Shown: one piece after another, positions 43,428 to 52,346 of the stretch | Layout of the letters: each line of letters opens with the position of its first letter | Position numbering within the stretch: position 1 is the stretch's first letter | Source of the DNA: Rhizobiaceae bacterium | Lineage (GTDB): Bacteria; Pseudomonadota; Alphaproteobacteria; Rhizobiales; Rhizobiaceae | Assembly (NCBI GenBank): GCA_019635775.1 | Contig: JAHBYU010000002.1 | Span: forward strand, 124,001 to 188,000 | DNA length: 64,000 bases | Direction: 5' to 3' | Notes under the pieces: generated by a model | What the model was told of the DNA's origin: nothing | Databases searched by the model: none | The model's input: only the letters and a program-made list of their open reading frames with translations | Position numbers and translations under genes: made by a program

Positions 43428-43782
43428 TCCTGCTTCTTTATCTCACGCCAGTTCGCTTCGCTCACGGCTCCGATGGGGCGCGCTGACCGCGCGACGCCCG
43501 GTCGGGCTTGCGAACCCTGCGGGTTCGAATCGATTCCCCCTGCACCCCAGGACGGGCAACTTCCAACGAAACAACCAGCTGCACCGCGCCCTTCTGCTGA
43601 CTGGCTGGGGTCATTCACTACACCGACCGACCGAACAACCGGTTCCGTCTTGCTTGCAGGCGGCCGCTATCGATTCGCGTCGATGCAATCGCAGCGAGTA
43701 AAATTAACCTAAACAAGTGGTATTTATTCACAGCCAGAAAAAATTTCGCTATTAAAACCGCAGGTGGAATGGGGGGAAATGA
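43428..43782. other. 355-bp gap after tRNA-Ser, no gene
   Basis: GC-rich up to about 43640 with several short inverted segments, then AT-rich (43690-43780) ahead of the small gene at 43783. A second TTCGAATC-containing stretch at 43511-43521 echoes the tRNA T loop but has no acceptor stem. Nothing else recognised. Confidence 0.4.
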
Positions 43783-44040
43783 GTGAAATTGCACAACAAC
43801 TATCCTGACGATCTGTGTACAGTTCCTCGAAAACGGTTCTTTGAGATTCACGATAAGCTTGTTTCTCTTTCCGTTTGTGCTGATTCTATTCTTGCCGAGA
43901 TCGAGACTCTTACGACGATGCTTGGCGGCAACCCCGCCTTGATGATGTATCAGGAGCAGAAGGCAAGGGCGGACGAAACCGCTGCCGAACTCCAAGCGCT
44001 GCGTTCTGCAACCGCGCCAGCAACCGGAGCAGACCAATGA
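43783..44040 (+). CDS. Hypothetical protein (85 aa) between the porins
   Basis: GTG start preceded by GGGGGG. The product MKLHNNYPDDLCTVPRKRFF continues as a mainly helical protein with a probable coiled coil in the last 35 residues (EQKARADETAAELQALRSA). No family recognised; size and style resemble small phage or mobile-element proteins. Its stop overlaps the next start (ATGA). Base composition is less GC-rich than the porins by eye. Confidence 0.6.
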   Translation: MKLHNNYPDDLCTVPRKRFFEIHDKLVSLSVCADSILAEIETLTTMLGGNPALMMYQEQKARADETAAELQALRSATAPATGADQ

Positions 44041-44186
44041 CAACGGTTATCCAAGGTGCCGCAGCCATCACGCTCTGGAGATCCGGGCTTTTCGACACGC
44101 TCGAAATTGCTCATGCAACAGGCCTGTCGGAGCCGGTCGTTGTCATCATACTCGATGCAGTCCGAGCGGCAGAGCGCTGCGAGTAA
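44037..44186 (+). CDS. Tiny HTH-like protein (49 aa)
   Basis: ATG at 44037 overlaps the preceding stop, so translation is coupled. Product: MTTVIQGAAAITLWRSGLFD, then TLEIAHATGLSEPVVVIIL and a short acidic end. The LEIAHATGLSEPVVVIILDA segment has the spacing of a helix-turn-helix (A..TGLSE..V). At 49 residues it could be a small DNA-binding regulator; this is a weak inference. Confidence 0.5.
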   Translation: MTTVIQGAAAITLWRSGLFDTLEIAHATGLSEPVVVIILDAVRAAERCE

Positions 44187-44315
44187 AGCAAGATCATAAC
44201 GGGATGCCCGGAGCGATGGTCGGACGGACCATCACCTAACACCATGAAAAATATCGGATATGCGGCATTTCGCATGTCCGCCGACCCTGTCTGCGGCGTC
44301 CGATCTCCATTTTTA

Positions 44316-44542
44316 GACTGGAGGTCAGAAAATGAACATCAAGGGCCTGCTTCTTGGCTCCGCTGCGGCTCTCGTCGCAGTCTCCGGTGCGCGCGCCGCC
44401 GATGCGGTGGTGATCGCCGAACCGGAACCCTTCGAATACGTTCGCATCTGCGACACCTACGGCGCCGGCTTCTACTACATCCCCGGTACCGAAACCTGCC
44501 TGAAGTTCTCCGGCTACATGCGCTATGACGTCGGCGTCGGCG
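44316..44542 (+). repeat. Inverted repeat arm B (porin 5' end), 227 bp
   Basis: Same 227 bp as 42694-42920 on the opposite strand, starting at GACTGGAGGTCAG and ending at the codons for VGVG. The arms are 1395 bp apart and enclose tRNA-Ser and the two tiny genes. Confidence 0.88.
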
Positions 44543-45501
44543 ATTACTTCTCGGCTGCGACCGACGTTCTGGACAAGGGTTCGCCTCCCGGCACCCCGGA
44601 CTTCGGCGACGAGAACGACACCTACTACAAGAATGCTCGTCTCGCTCTGCGCATCGACGCCCGTCAGGAAACCGAACTCGGCACCCTGCGCGCCTACGCC
44701 CAGATCAACTTCAATTCGGGTTCGGTGAATTCGCACTACGTTGCCTTCCCGGGCACCGACATGACCGATATCGCTGAGACCGTCGACATCGAGCACGCTT
44801 ATCTCGAACTCGGTGGCTTCCGCGTCGGTGTGACCGACTCGCTGTTCTCGACCTTCACCGGTTACGCCGGCGCGGTCATTAACGACGACGGCATCGGCTA
44901 CGGTCCGTTCAGCACCAACCAGATGGCCTACACCTTCACGGGCGGCAACGGCTTCACTGCCGCAGTGGCTCTTGAAATGGGCGACGGCAACGGCGTCAGC
45001 GATCCGACTGCCTGGCCAAACATCTACACGGTCGACAGCTACATGCCGCATGTCGTCGGTGGCGTAGGTTGGACCGGCGGTTGGGGTGGAGTTTCTGGTG
45101 TTGTCGGTTACGACTCCAACTGGGAAGTCTGGGCTGCCAAGGCTCGCGTCGACTTCAACGTCAACGATGCCTTCTCGCTCTTCTTGATGGGTGGCTACGC
45201 CGACAAGGACGATTATGCGTTCTTCGGTGGCTATCAGCCTAACTATTACGGCAACTGGAGTGGCGACTGGGCCGTCTGGGGCGGTGGTTCGTTCGCCTTC
45301 AACGAACAGGCGAAGCTGAATGTTCAGCTCTCCTACGACGATTGGGAGAACTTCGTTGCTGTCGCCAACGTCGAGTACGAACTCGTGAACAACTTCACGA
45401 TCACGCCGGAAGTCATCTACTACGACAACTTCGACTCCGCTATCGAAGATGCAGACGCCTGGGGTGGTTACCTCCGCTTCCAGTACAACTGGGGTTCCTG
45501 A
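44332..45501 (+). CDS. Porin of the rhizobial Omp2/RopA type, copy 2
   Basis: 389 residues, identical to copy 1 over the signal peptide and first 70 residues, then similar. Shared blocks include DARQETELGTLRAYAQINFN, NQMAYTFTGGNGF, SYMPHVVGGV and ANVEYELVNNF; the loops between are shorter than in copy 1 (for example DYFSAATDVLDKG replaces a longer insertion). The last strand is RFQYNWGS. Codon use is strongly biased to C-ending codons, as in highly expressed genes. Convergent-free: its terminator follows at 45530. Confidence 0.93.
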   Translation: MNIKGLLLGSAAALVAVSGARAADAVVIAEPEPFEYVRICDTYGAGFYYIPGTETCLKFSGYMRYDVGVGDYFSAATDVLDKGSPPGTPDFGDENDTYYKNARLALRIDARQETELGTLRAYAQINFNSGSVNSHYVAFPGTDMTDIAETVDIEHAYLELGGFRVGVTDSLFSTFTGYAGAVINDDGIGYGPFSTNQMAYTFTGGNGFTAAVALEMGDGNGVSDPTAWPNIYTVDSYMPHVVGGVGWTGGWGGVSGVVGYDSNWEVWAAKARVDFNVNDAFSLFLMGGYADKDDYAFFGGYQPNYYGNWSGDWAVWGGGSFAFNEQAKLNVQLSYDDWENFVAVANVEYELVNNFTITPEVIYYDNFDSAIEDADAWGGYLRFQYNWGS

Positions 45502-45529
45502 TAGCAATCTGCTGATTGCTTGACCTCTG

Positions 45530-45566
45530 GTGGTCCGTGTCGAAAGACACGGACCACTTTTCGTTT
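45530..45566 (+). terminator. Terminator of porin copy 2
   Basis: GTGGTCCGTGTC (45530-45541), GAAA loop, GACACGGACCAC (45546-45557), then TTTTCGTTT. A perfect 12-bp stem 28 bp after the stop codon. Confidence 0.93.
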
Positions 45567-45641
45567 GCGGGAACGTGTGCCGAAATCAGGCGCGCGGCTG
45601 CGCGCCGTGCCAATCAGTCGTACAAGGCTATCTTGTGGGGA

Positions 45642-46547
45642 TCAGGTCTTGTCTTCGGCGCGGTCGAAGAAGCCTGCCAGCATCTGCGGCAACTCGCCGG
45701 TTTCCAGCAGCGGCGCGTGGCCCTGTCCTTCCACCGTGACGGCGAGGCAGTCGGGATGGCGATGCGCCATTTCCGCCAGCGTGGCCGCTGAAAGAAGCTT
45801 GGAGTTGCCGCCGCGTAGGATAAGCAGGGGGAAGCCGCGCAGCGCCTCGAAAAGATGCCAGATCGCGGGGATCGGCTTGTCGAGGTCGAAATCCTTGAGC
45901 ACCTTCAGAAGCGCGGGGTCGAAATCCGCAACCGGGCGACCCTTCTGGTCGCGGTAGATCGCGTTTGCGAACCGCTTCCAGTCTTCGTCAGTCAGCGTCG
46001 GGAACGCGGCGCCATGCGCCGCCTTCTGGATCGCCACGGCGTCGGCCATGTCGCTCGGCTTGGGCGAGCGTTCCAGGTAGGAACGGATCTGCGCCAGTCC
46101 TTCGCCTTCGATGACGGGGCCGATGTCGTTCAGCACGATCGATTTGAAGACCGTAGGCCGTACGACGCCGATGCGGTGGATGATCAGGCCGCCGCGCGAC
46201 GTGCCGATGAAGTGCGCCTTCTCGACGCCGGTCGCGATCAGCCCCGCCAGAACATCGTCGGCCTCGACAACGACGTTGTAGTTGCGCCACTTCCGGTCAT
46301 ATGCCGACAACCCCCTGCCTCTGTAGTCGAACACCACCACCCGACGCGGTCGTTCCGCCTTTTGGGAGAGCAGCAGGGCCAGTTCGTGGAAATCGCGCGC
46401 ATTGCGCGAAAGGCCGGGCAGGCAGACGACGGGGGTGCTGGTGTGAAGCTGGTCGCCGTATATCCGGGCATGCAGCTTCAGCCCGTCCGGCGCGGAATAG
46501 AAGAAATCGGAGAAGCCGGGGTCGCGCGTCGTCGGGTGAGGGGTCAT
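45642..46547 (-). CDS. Alpha/beta hydrolase
   Basis: 301 residues. VVCLPGLSRNARDFHELA is the oxyanion-hole strand, FDYRGRGLSAYD follows, FIGTSRGGLIIH has the nucleophile serine (GTSRG), and VEGQGHAPLLE has the catalytic histidine. The fold resembles haloperoxidase/esterase-type hydrolases. The start at 46547 is preferred over upstream ATGs, whose leader looks non-coding; no start has a strong ribosome site. Substrate unknown. Confidence 0.82.
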   Translation of the reverse strand: MTPHPTTRDPGFSDFFYSAPDGLKLHARIYGDQLHTSTPVVCLPGLSRNARDFHELALLLSQKAERPRRVVVFDYRGRGLSAYDRKWRNYNVVVEADDVLAGLIATGVEKAHFIGTSRGGLIIHRIGVVRPTVFKSIVLNDIGPVIEGEGLAQIRSYLERSPKPSDMADAVAIQKAAHGAAFPTLTDEDWKRFANAIYRDQKGRPVADFDPALLKVLKDFDLDKPIPAIWHLFEALRGFPLLILRGGNSKLLSAATLAEMAHRHPDCLAVTVEGQGHAPLLETGELPQMLAGFFDRAEDKT

Positions 46548-47252
46548 GGGATCGGTTTGCCTGATGTTGTTGTCAGATAGCATTTGTGCGCGGGCAGGCA
46601 AAGCAACGACGCGAACGGTGTCCGTTGGCGTGGACGGCCTTTCTCGCCAACCCATTGATTTCACCTGGGCGCGGAAGAAAGTTGACGCGTTTTGTCCACG
46701 CCTTTCCCTGGTCCCGCATACTCCGTTGCATCGCTCTTGCGGGAACCTGGTGCGCACCGGGTATCAGGAAGGGCGGCGACGTACGGGTCGGCTGCGCTGA
46801 CGGTGGCGCAGTTTAGTGAGTCGATCACCAGGACCCGTGCCCCCTTGAGGGTCAGCGGTGGAGGCGCAAATGCCAAGTCCACCCCACGCTCTTCGGGGTG
46901 AAAGCGTCGGCGGGGCATGGGAAACCGGCCACGTAAATACAAAAATGAGAGGCAAGGCCTCGTGCCCCGCTTCCCGACTACTCCTTGCCGCGCAAGGAGC
47001 GCTCTTTGAAGTAGCCAGACTGCGAAAGCAGGGCGTGGCAACGGGAAAGTGCATCCGGCCAAAGGCCGAGCCTGCGACCGCAGGCCGCCGAACGTTCGGC
47101 GCTCCCGCGAAGGGCCAGCAGCCGGCAGGCTGCGAAGCGGCCCGCGAGCGAAGGAACACACGCAGGCCAGCGAGCAAGGCGAGGGTCCGGCCGTGAGCGA
47201 GTTCAAACTTCAGCCGTGGTAACGGGAGAACGCGCAGTATTCCGAGAGGCCG
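46548..47252. other. 705-bp GC-rich intergenic region with many hairpins
   Basis: No credible gene. The part at 46949-47100 is dense in perfect stems: GAGGC/GCCTC (46949-46961), CTCCTTGC-CGC-GCAAGGAG (46981-46999), GCCTGCG/CGCAGGC (47070-47085) and the palindrome GCCGAACGTTCGGC (47087-47100). Long open frames on both strands here are typical of non-coding high-GC DNA. A structured RNA or a repeat element is possible. Confidence 0.45.
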
Positions 47253-49289
47253 CTATCGTCCCTTCACCAGGTCGCCCTCGATGTCGAAGCTGCCGGAGAG
47301 CCGCATCTTGTAGACCTGATAGTTTTCCATCACGCGCTGCACGTAGGCGCGTGTCTCCGCAAACGGGATGCGCTCGATCCAGTCGACAACCGCGTCGACG
47401 TCCTGCCCGCGCGGATCGCCATAGCGCTTCATCCATTGCCTCGCTCGGCCGGGGCCTGCGTTATACCCCGCGAAGGTAAGGACATACGAGCCGTCGAAGC
47501 GTCCGAGTTGCTCTCCAAGGAAAGCCGCGCCGAGCGTCGCATTGTAGGCCGCGTCGGTCGTCAGCTTCTCGGGTACATAAGTCAGCCCAGCCTTCTTCGC
47601 CACGGATTTGGCGGTTGACGGCAGGAGTTGCAGAAGGCCGCGCGCGCCGGCATGCGAGACGGCGGCGATGTTGAACTCGCTTTCCTGCCGCGCGATTGCG
47701 TAGGCAAGCGCCTTCCCCGAGGCCGAGATGTCGGCCTCCTCCGGAATGGCGCCGACCGGATGGGACAGTGCGCCGATATCCCGGCCTTGCCCGGCAGCGG
47801 TCTTGCCCACCCGCAATGCAAGCACGTGGTCGCCGCGATCTTCGGCCATGTTTGCCAGCAGCGCGAGTTCGGCGGGATTGTCGAGTTCTTCGGCGAGGGA
47901 CCGATAGAGCATGTCGGCGAGCGACTGGTAGCCGCAACGTTCGAGAAAACGGATTGCGCGCACGCCTTCCCGTCTCTCGAACCTGTCGCGATCGGCGGCG
48001 GACGGTTCGGGATAGGCGACGTTCAACGTCTTGTCGCCGATACGCTCTGCCGCCAACTGGCCGTAGAAGGTGGTTCCGAATGTAGCGGCTTTCGCATAGA
48101 AGGATTTTGCGTCGTCGTTGCCGTCAGCTTCCCTTGCGCGTCCAAGCCAGTAATAGGCGCGCGACAGCGAGATCGGCCCGCTTGCGATCTCGGAAATGCG
48201 TGCAAAATGCCGCGCGCCGGTTTTCGCGTCGTTCAGGCCGCGCAGCGCATACCAGCCGGCGTGGAACTCCGCGTCGGCAGCCTCGACAGGGCTTTCGGCG
48301 GCGTGCGCGGCAGCGATCCGGTAGGCAAGCTTCATGTCGCCAATGTCGAGGAGTTCACGCGAAAGCACCCGCCGCTCCAGCCACCACGCGTCGGGGTCGA
48401 TCAGCGCATCGCGGGCCGTCGGCGCATTGAGCATGACCTCTGCCGCCTCGACGAATTTCTCCTTGCGGCGCAGATACCTGGCTTCGGCGAACAGATAGCC
48501 TGCCGATCGCATCTCGGACGGGACTGCCTTTAGAAGGTCACCCGCCTTCTTCTCGTTTCTGATCACCGCCGCCCAAGCCTTTGCGAGCGGTTCCGCGTCA
48601 GCGAGCTGGGCGATGCGGTCGGCCGAGGCAATTCGCTCGGCATAGAGCATGCGCTCCATGCGCCTGCGGTGATCCGCCTGGGTCAGGATCGCGCCGAATT
48701 CTCCCAGGATACGCTGTTCGTCTGCAGCCTCGAGCTTCCGGGTACGCCAGTAGGGCAGTATTATCTGGCGCGCCTTCTGGATTTGGCCGACGGTGGTGAA
48801 TGCCCGGGCGAGCAGGATCGTCCCGTCGAGCGTAACCGGTCGGGATTCCTCGAACGCCGCGATCACGGCGGCCGGTGCGGGGTTTTCGCGGTAGAGGGAC
48901 CGCTCGCTGTTCCTGCGAAGCGTCATGGCTCCCGGCCAGTTCAACAGGGTGCTTGCGGCAGCAGCGATATCGCTGCTGGGTATGTCGCGCCCGCCATCCA
49001 TTGCGATGGCCCAGGCCAGGATGCGGTATTCCAACTTGTCAGGGGACATACGGTCCCTAATGCGGCGCGCGCCCGCGACGTCGCCGCTGCCCAGCGCGTC
49101 CAGCCCGGCCTTGAGCGGCGCAAGCCGGCCGTCGGCCGCAACCGCGGCAATGTCGGGCATGGCGAAGGCGATGGCCCCCGGCTGGCGGTCTGCAGCGTCT
49201 TGCGCGAACGCAGGCGTTAGCGCAAGCGATGTTGCAAGAAGGGTGAGACGGCTTGCCGGTCCCCGAAGCAGCTTGCTGATCATGCTCAT
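47253..49289 (-). CDS. slt: Soluble lytic murein transglycosylase (Slt70-like)
   Basis: 678 residues with a signal peptide (MSMISKLLRGPASRLTLLAT...PAFA). A long alpha-superhelical U/L domain (about 40-500) with TPR-like helices precedes the SLT domain: ARQESEF with catalytic Glu536, SHAGARGLLQLLPSTAK and FAGYNAGPGRARQW. It cleaves the MurNAc-GlcNAc bond forming 1,6-anhydro sugars in the periplasm; murQ elsewhere in the window would act later in that recycling. Start ATG at 49289 (a second at 49283). Divergent from dapA. Confidence 0.92.
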   Translation of the reverse strand: MSMISKLLRGPASRLTLLATSLALTPAFAQDAADRQPGAIAFAMPDIAAVAADGRLAPLKAGLDALGSGDVAGARRIRDRMSPDKLEYRILAWAIAMDGGRDIPSSDIAAAASTLLNWPGAMTLRRNSERSLYRENPAPAAVIAAFEESRPVTLDGTILLARAFTTVGQIQKARQIILPYWRTRKLEAADEQRILGEFGAILTQADHRRRMERMLYAERIASADRIAQLADAEPLAKAWAAVIRNEKKAGDLLKAVPSEMRSAGYLFAEARYLRRKEKFVEAAEVMLNAPTARDALIDPDAWWLERRVLSRELLDIGDMKLAYRIAAAHAAESPVEAADAEFHAGWYALRGLNDAKTGARHFARISEIASGPISLSRAYYWLGRAREADGNDDAKSFYAKAATFGTTFYGQLAAERIGDKTLNVAYPEPSAADRDRFERREGVRAIRFLERCGYQSLADMLYRSLAEELDNPAELALLANMAEDRGDHVLALRVGKTAAGQGRDIGALSHPVGAIPEEADISASGKALAYAIARQESEFNIAAVSHAGARGLLQLLPSTAKSVAKKAGLTYVPEKLTTDAAYNATLGAAFLGEQLGRFDGSYVLTFAGYNAGPGRARQWMKRYGDPRGQDVDAVVDWIERIPFAETRAYVQRVMENYQVYKMRLSGSFDIEGDLVKGR

Positions 49290-49494
49290 TTTCTACACGA
49301 TATGATTTGGTACGGGTAGACCGAGCTTGCCTGCTCCGGGTGAAGGTTGGGTAAACGAAGCGTTATCGCACCGTTTCAGGGCCAACGTTTGCCGGTGGAA
49401 TCGGGGTTGAACTCTATGGCGCCATGCTTCGCTTTCCGCTAGAAGCCGCTCGGGAGTTGAACGAAAACCGGATTTCCTTGGGGAGTGTTCCTTT

Positions 49495-50376
49495 ATGCTG
49501 AGAGGCTCGTTGACCGCGCTCGTAACGCCATTCGACAAGGATGGGCGCTTCGACGAGAAAGCCTTTCGTGACTTCGTCGAATGGCAGATCTCCGAAGGCA
49601 CGAGCGGACTGGTTCCGGTGGGAACGACCGGTGAATCGCCGACCCTCTCGCATGACGAGCATCGCCATGTGGTAAGGACCTGTGTCGATGCGGCGAAGGG
49701 TAGGGTGCCCGTCGTCGCCGGTGCGGGGTCGAACAACACCGAAGAGGCGGTCGGGCTGGTCAGGTTCGCCGAAGAGGCCGGGGCGGATGCGGTTCTCGTC
49801 GTGACGCCGTATTATAACAAGCCGACGCAGCGCGGGTTGTATGCGCATTTCGCCGCGGTGGCGAAGGCTACGAGCCTGCCTGTCATCATCTACAACATAC
49901 CGCCACGTTCGGTGATCGACATGACGCCCGAGACGATGGGAAAGCTGGCGCACGACTTCACCAACATCGCAGGCGTGAAGGACGCGACCGGCAAGGTCGA
50001 GCGCGTGTCGGAGCAGCGAATGACCTGCGGCAAGGATTTCATCCAGCTTTCCGGCGAAGACGCCAGTGCCCTCGGTTTCAACGCGCATGGCGGCGTCGGC
50101 TGCATATCGGTGACGTCGAACGTGGCGCCGAGGCTCTGTGCCGAGTTTCAGGCTGCGACGCTGGACAATGACAAGGACCGCGCGCTTGAACTGCAGGATC
50201 GGCTGCTGCCGCTTCACAAGGCGATCTTCATCGAGCCGGGCCTTGCGGGCGCCAAATATGCCCTGTCGCGTCTCGGCAAGGTTCAGAACGTCGTGCGCTC
50301 GCCACTGACAACCGTGGAAGAGGGGACTGCCGCGAAGATCGACGAGGCGATGAAGTTCGCCGGCTTGATCAACTAG
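49495..50376 (+). CDS. dapA: 4-hydroxy-tetrahydrodipicolinate synthase
   Basis: 293 residues. [35 protein letters not shown] (Thr44-Thr45 contacts) and [18 protein letters not shown] are conserved; Tyr133 in IIYNIPPRS and the Schiff-base Lys162 in GVKDATG are present. It condenses pyruvate with aspartate semialdehyde, the first step specific to lysine and diaminopimelate. smpB follows 24 bp downstream, the usual rhizobial order. Confidence 0.96.
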   Translation: MLRGSLTALVTPFDKDGRFDEKAFRDFVEWQISEGTSGLVPVGTTGESPTLSHDEHRHVVRTCVDAAKGRVPVVAGAGSNNTEEAVGLVRFAEEAGADAVLVVTPYYNKPTQRGLYAHFAAVAKATSLPVIIYNIPPRSVIDMTPETMGKLAHDFTNIAGVKDATGKVERVSEQRMTCGKDFIQLSGEDASALGFNAHGGVGCISVTSNVAPRLCAEFQAATLDNDKDRALELQDRLLPLHKAIFIEPGLAGAKYALSRLGKVQNVVRSPLTTVEEGTAAKIDEAMKFAGLIN

Positions 50377-50400
50377 CGTCGGCACTCCACCTAAGGCGGC

Positions 50401-50880
50401 ATGAACCAGGTCCGGAAATCCGATCCCAACAACAAGGTCGCCGCGGAAAACCGCAAGGCGCGCTTTTTCTATGAAGTGGTCGACACCTACGAGGCCGGCT
50501 TGATGCTGACCGGAACGGAGGTGAAATCCCTTCGTGGCGGACATGCCAACATCGCGGAATCCTATGCCTCCGTCGAGGGCGGAGAGCTTTGGCTGATCAA
50601 CTCCTATCTGCCGGAATATCTGCAGGCCAACCGCTTCAACCATGAACCGCGCCGCCGCCGGAAACTTCTCATGAAGAAGAAGGAGCTGGCCAAGCTTTCG
50701 CAGGCGGTCGAGCGGCAGGGCATGACCATGGTGCCGCTGAAAATCTATTTCAACGATCAGGGCCGGGCGAAGCTTCTCCTGGCTTTAGCGCGGGGCAAGA
50801 ATACCGCCGACAAACGCCAGACGGAGAAGGATCGCGACTGGGCGCGCGAGAAAGGCCGCCTGCTGAAAGAGCGGGGCTGA
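50401..50880 (+). CDS. smpB: SsrA-binding protein
   Basis: 159 residues. [42 protein letters not shown] and [13 protein letters not shown] are the oligonucleotide-binding barrel, and the C-terminal tail [20 protein letters not shown] is the part that enters the ribosomal A site. It escorts tmRNA to stalled ribosomes. No tmRNA gene was recognised in the window. Confidence 0.96.
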   Translation: MNQVRKSDPNNKVAAENRKARFFYEVVDTYEAGLMLTGTEVKSLRGGHANIAESYASVEGGELWLINSYLPEYLQANRFNHEPRRRRKLLMKKKELAKLSQAVERQGMTMVPLKIYFNDQGRAKLLLALARGKNTADKRQTEKDRDWAREKGRLLKERG

Positions 50881-50945
50881 CATCGCGTGCCTGCACAACG
50901 CCAGCCTGAGCGACGAATGTCGACGAGGGCGGGGGTGGACTTTTG

Positions 50946-51662
50946 ATGTCGAAGCGCCTGCGTTATGTGGCCGCCGGTGTTCTGCTTCTGCTGTTGGTTC
51001 CGGCTTTGCTCTATTTACGATCTGGCGGAACCTTCCCGCCGGATCGTGAGAAATATCCCGTCCGGGGTATCGACGTCTCCCACCACCAGGGGCCGATAGA
51101 CTGGAAAAGGGTAGCGGCCGATGACGTTGCCTTTGCTATCATGAAGGCAACAGAGGGCGGCGACCATCTCGATACGCTTTTTGCCGGCAATCTACCGGCC
51201 GCCCTTAAGGCGGGCCTCGCAGTCGGTGCTTATCATTTCTTCACGTTTTGCCGTCCGGGCGCAGAACAGGCCCAGAACTTCATTGCCACGGTTCCGCGCG
51301 ACCCACGCCTGCTACCCCCTGCGGTCGACATCGAATTCCACGGCAACTGTCCCGAGCGCCCTTCACCTGAAAAACTGCGGGAAGAACTGATGGCGTTCCT
51401 TGCGCCCGTCGAGGCGCATTTCGGCAAGCCGGCGGTCATCTACCTGCCTGATGATGCTGCCGAGCGATATGGAGCCGTGATGCCGGATCGGACCCACTGG
51501 GTACGATCTCTGACGCGTTTTCCGGAACGCACGGAATGGATCTATTGGCAATACAGCGACAAGGGCCGGGTTGACGGCATAGAGGGAGACGTTGACCTGA
51601 ACGTATTCGGGGGCAACGGAGCAGATTTCCAAACCCTTTTGCGACCGGACCAAGGTTCCTAG
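50946..51662 (+). CDS. Glycoside hydrolase family 25 (lysozyme-like), membrane-anchored or exported
   Basis: 238 residues. An N-terminal hydrophobic segment (about 7-24, YVAAGVLLLLLVPALLYL) is followed by the GH25 domain: VRGIDVSHHQGPIDWKRV, FAIMKATEGG, VGAYHFFTF, PAVDIEF (acidic catalytic pair) and EWIYWQYSDKG...DLNVF. It should hydrolyse peptidoglycan in the periplasm. Start is the ATG at 50946. Its stop overlaps the stop of the convergent uracil-DNA glycosylase by 2-4 bases. Confidence 0.88.
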   Translation: MSKRLRYVAAGVLLLLLVPALLYLRSGGTFPPDREKYPVRGIDVSHHQGPIDWKRVAADDVAFAIMKATEGGDHLDTLFAGNLPAALKAGLAVGAYHFFTFCRPGAEQAQNFIATVPRDPRLLPPAVDIEFHGNCPERPSPEKLREELMAFLAPVEAHFGKPAVIYLPDDAAERYGAVMPDRTHWVRSLTRFPERTEWIYWQYSDKGRVDGIEGDVDLNVFGGNGADFQTLLRPDQGS

Positions 51663-52336
51663 GCTGGGTCCGTCAGAAATGCCGCGATCTCGTTGAACAC
51701 GCTGAGGAACATGTCCTGTGTCAGCACGCCGGTGTTCGTGTTGTAACGGGAGCAGTGGTAGCTCGAGAACAGGGTTAGCGCGTCAGTCTGATATCGTCCG
51801 GCGTGCTTGAAAGGCATGACGGCAAGACGCCGTCCGAGCGCCTTTACGGTGGACTGATGAGCGATTGCGCCGAGCGTCACGATTGCCGACAGATTTGGCA
51901 TGCTTTCGATGGTGGACGTCAGAAACTGGCGGCAGGTGTTGATTTCCGCCGGCGTCGGCTTGTTTTCCGGCGGCACGCAACGGACGGCGTTTGTGATGGC
52001 CGTACGCACCAGTTCCAGACCATCGTCGGGGCGCGCAAGAAATTGTCCGCGCGCCAGACCGAACCGGATAAGCGTCGAATAGAGAAGGTCGCCTGCATAG
52101 TCCCCGGTGAAAGGCCGTCCGGTGCGGTTTGCACCGCGCAGGCCGGGTGCCAGCCCGACAATCAGGAGACGAACGGAGGCGGCGCCTTCGGGCGGGAGAA
52201 ACGTCGGAACGGGTGCGTTGAACCATTCGGGCTCCTTTTCCCGCCACAGGTTGCGAAAATCCTGCAGGCGCGGGCAGAGCGGGCAATCTCGCGAAGGCTC
52301 CGCAAGGGCTTGCGGATGAAGAAGACTGGTGTTCAT
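51659..52336 (-). CDS. Uracil-DNA glycosylase, family 5 (UDGb-like), iron-sulfur
   Basis: 225 residues from ATG 52334-52336. Four cysteines (18 and 21 in DCPLCPRL, 120 in AVRCVPPENK, 135 in INTCRQF) fit a 4Fe-4S cluster. Motif A is LAPGLRGANRTGRPFTGDYAG, and motif III is YHCSRYNTNTG (family 5 has H-S-RN-NTG). The family-5 motif A lacks the catalytic Asp/Asn of family 1, and these enzymes remove uracil and some other damaged bases. It starts 10 bp after the NYN gene ends, so one operon. Confidence 0.87.
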   Translation of the reverse strand: MNTSLLHPQALAEPSRDCPLCPRLQDFRNLWREKEPEWFNAPVPTFLPPEGAASVRLLIVGLAPGLRGANRTGRPFTGDYAGDLLYSTLIRFGLARGQFLARPDDGLELVRTAITNAVRCVPPENKPTPAEINTCRQFLTSTIESMPNLSAIVTLGAIAHQSTVKALGRRLAVMPFKHAGRYQTDALTLFSSYHCSRYNTNTGVLTQDMFLSVFNEIAAFLTDPA

Positions 52337-52346
52337 GAGGCGGTTG

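Noticed and set aside
43500-43530. Second TTCGAATC stretch after tRNA-Ser as an attachment-site duplicate
   Set aside because: Only about 11 bases match the tRNA T arm and the rest of the 3' end is not repeated, too little for an att site.
43319-43618. 99-codon reverse frame across tRNA-Ser (contains DGIRTHEKFFTSTPLAGE)
   Set aside because: This is the well-known false frame produced by reading a tRNA-Ser gene on its other strand; the tRNA is intact and explains the sequence.
46661-47206. 181-codon reverse frame and other frames in the hairpin-rich gap
   Set aside because: No ribosome site, no motif, overlapping open frames on both strands and dense palindromes; best read as non-coding.
49290-51000. 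tmRNA or 4.5S RNA near smpB
   Set aside because: Looked for the GGGG...TTCGAC start and the alanine-tRNA-like end, and for the GGAAGCAG loop of SRP RNA; neither was found.
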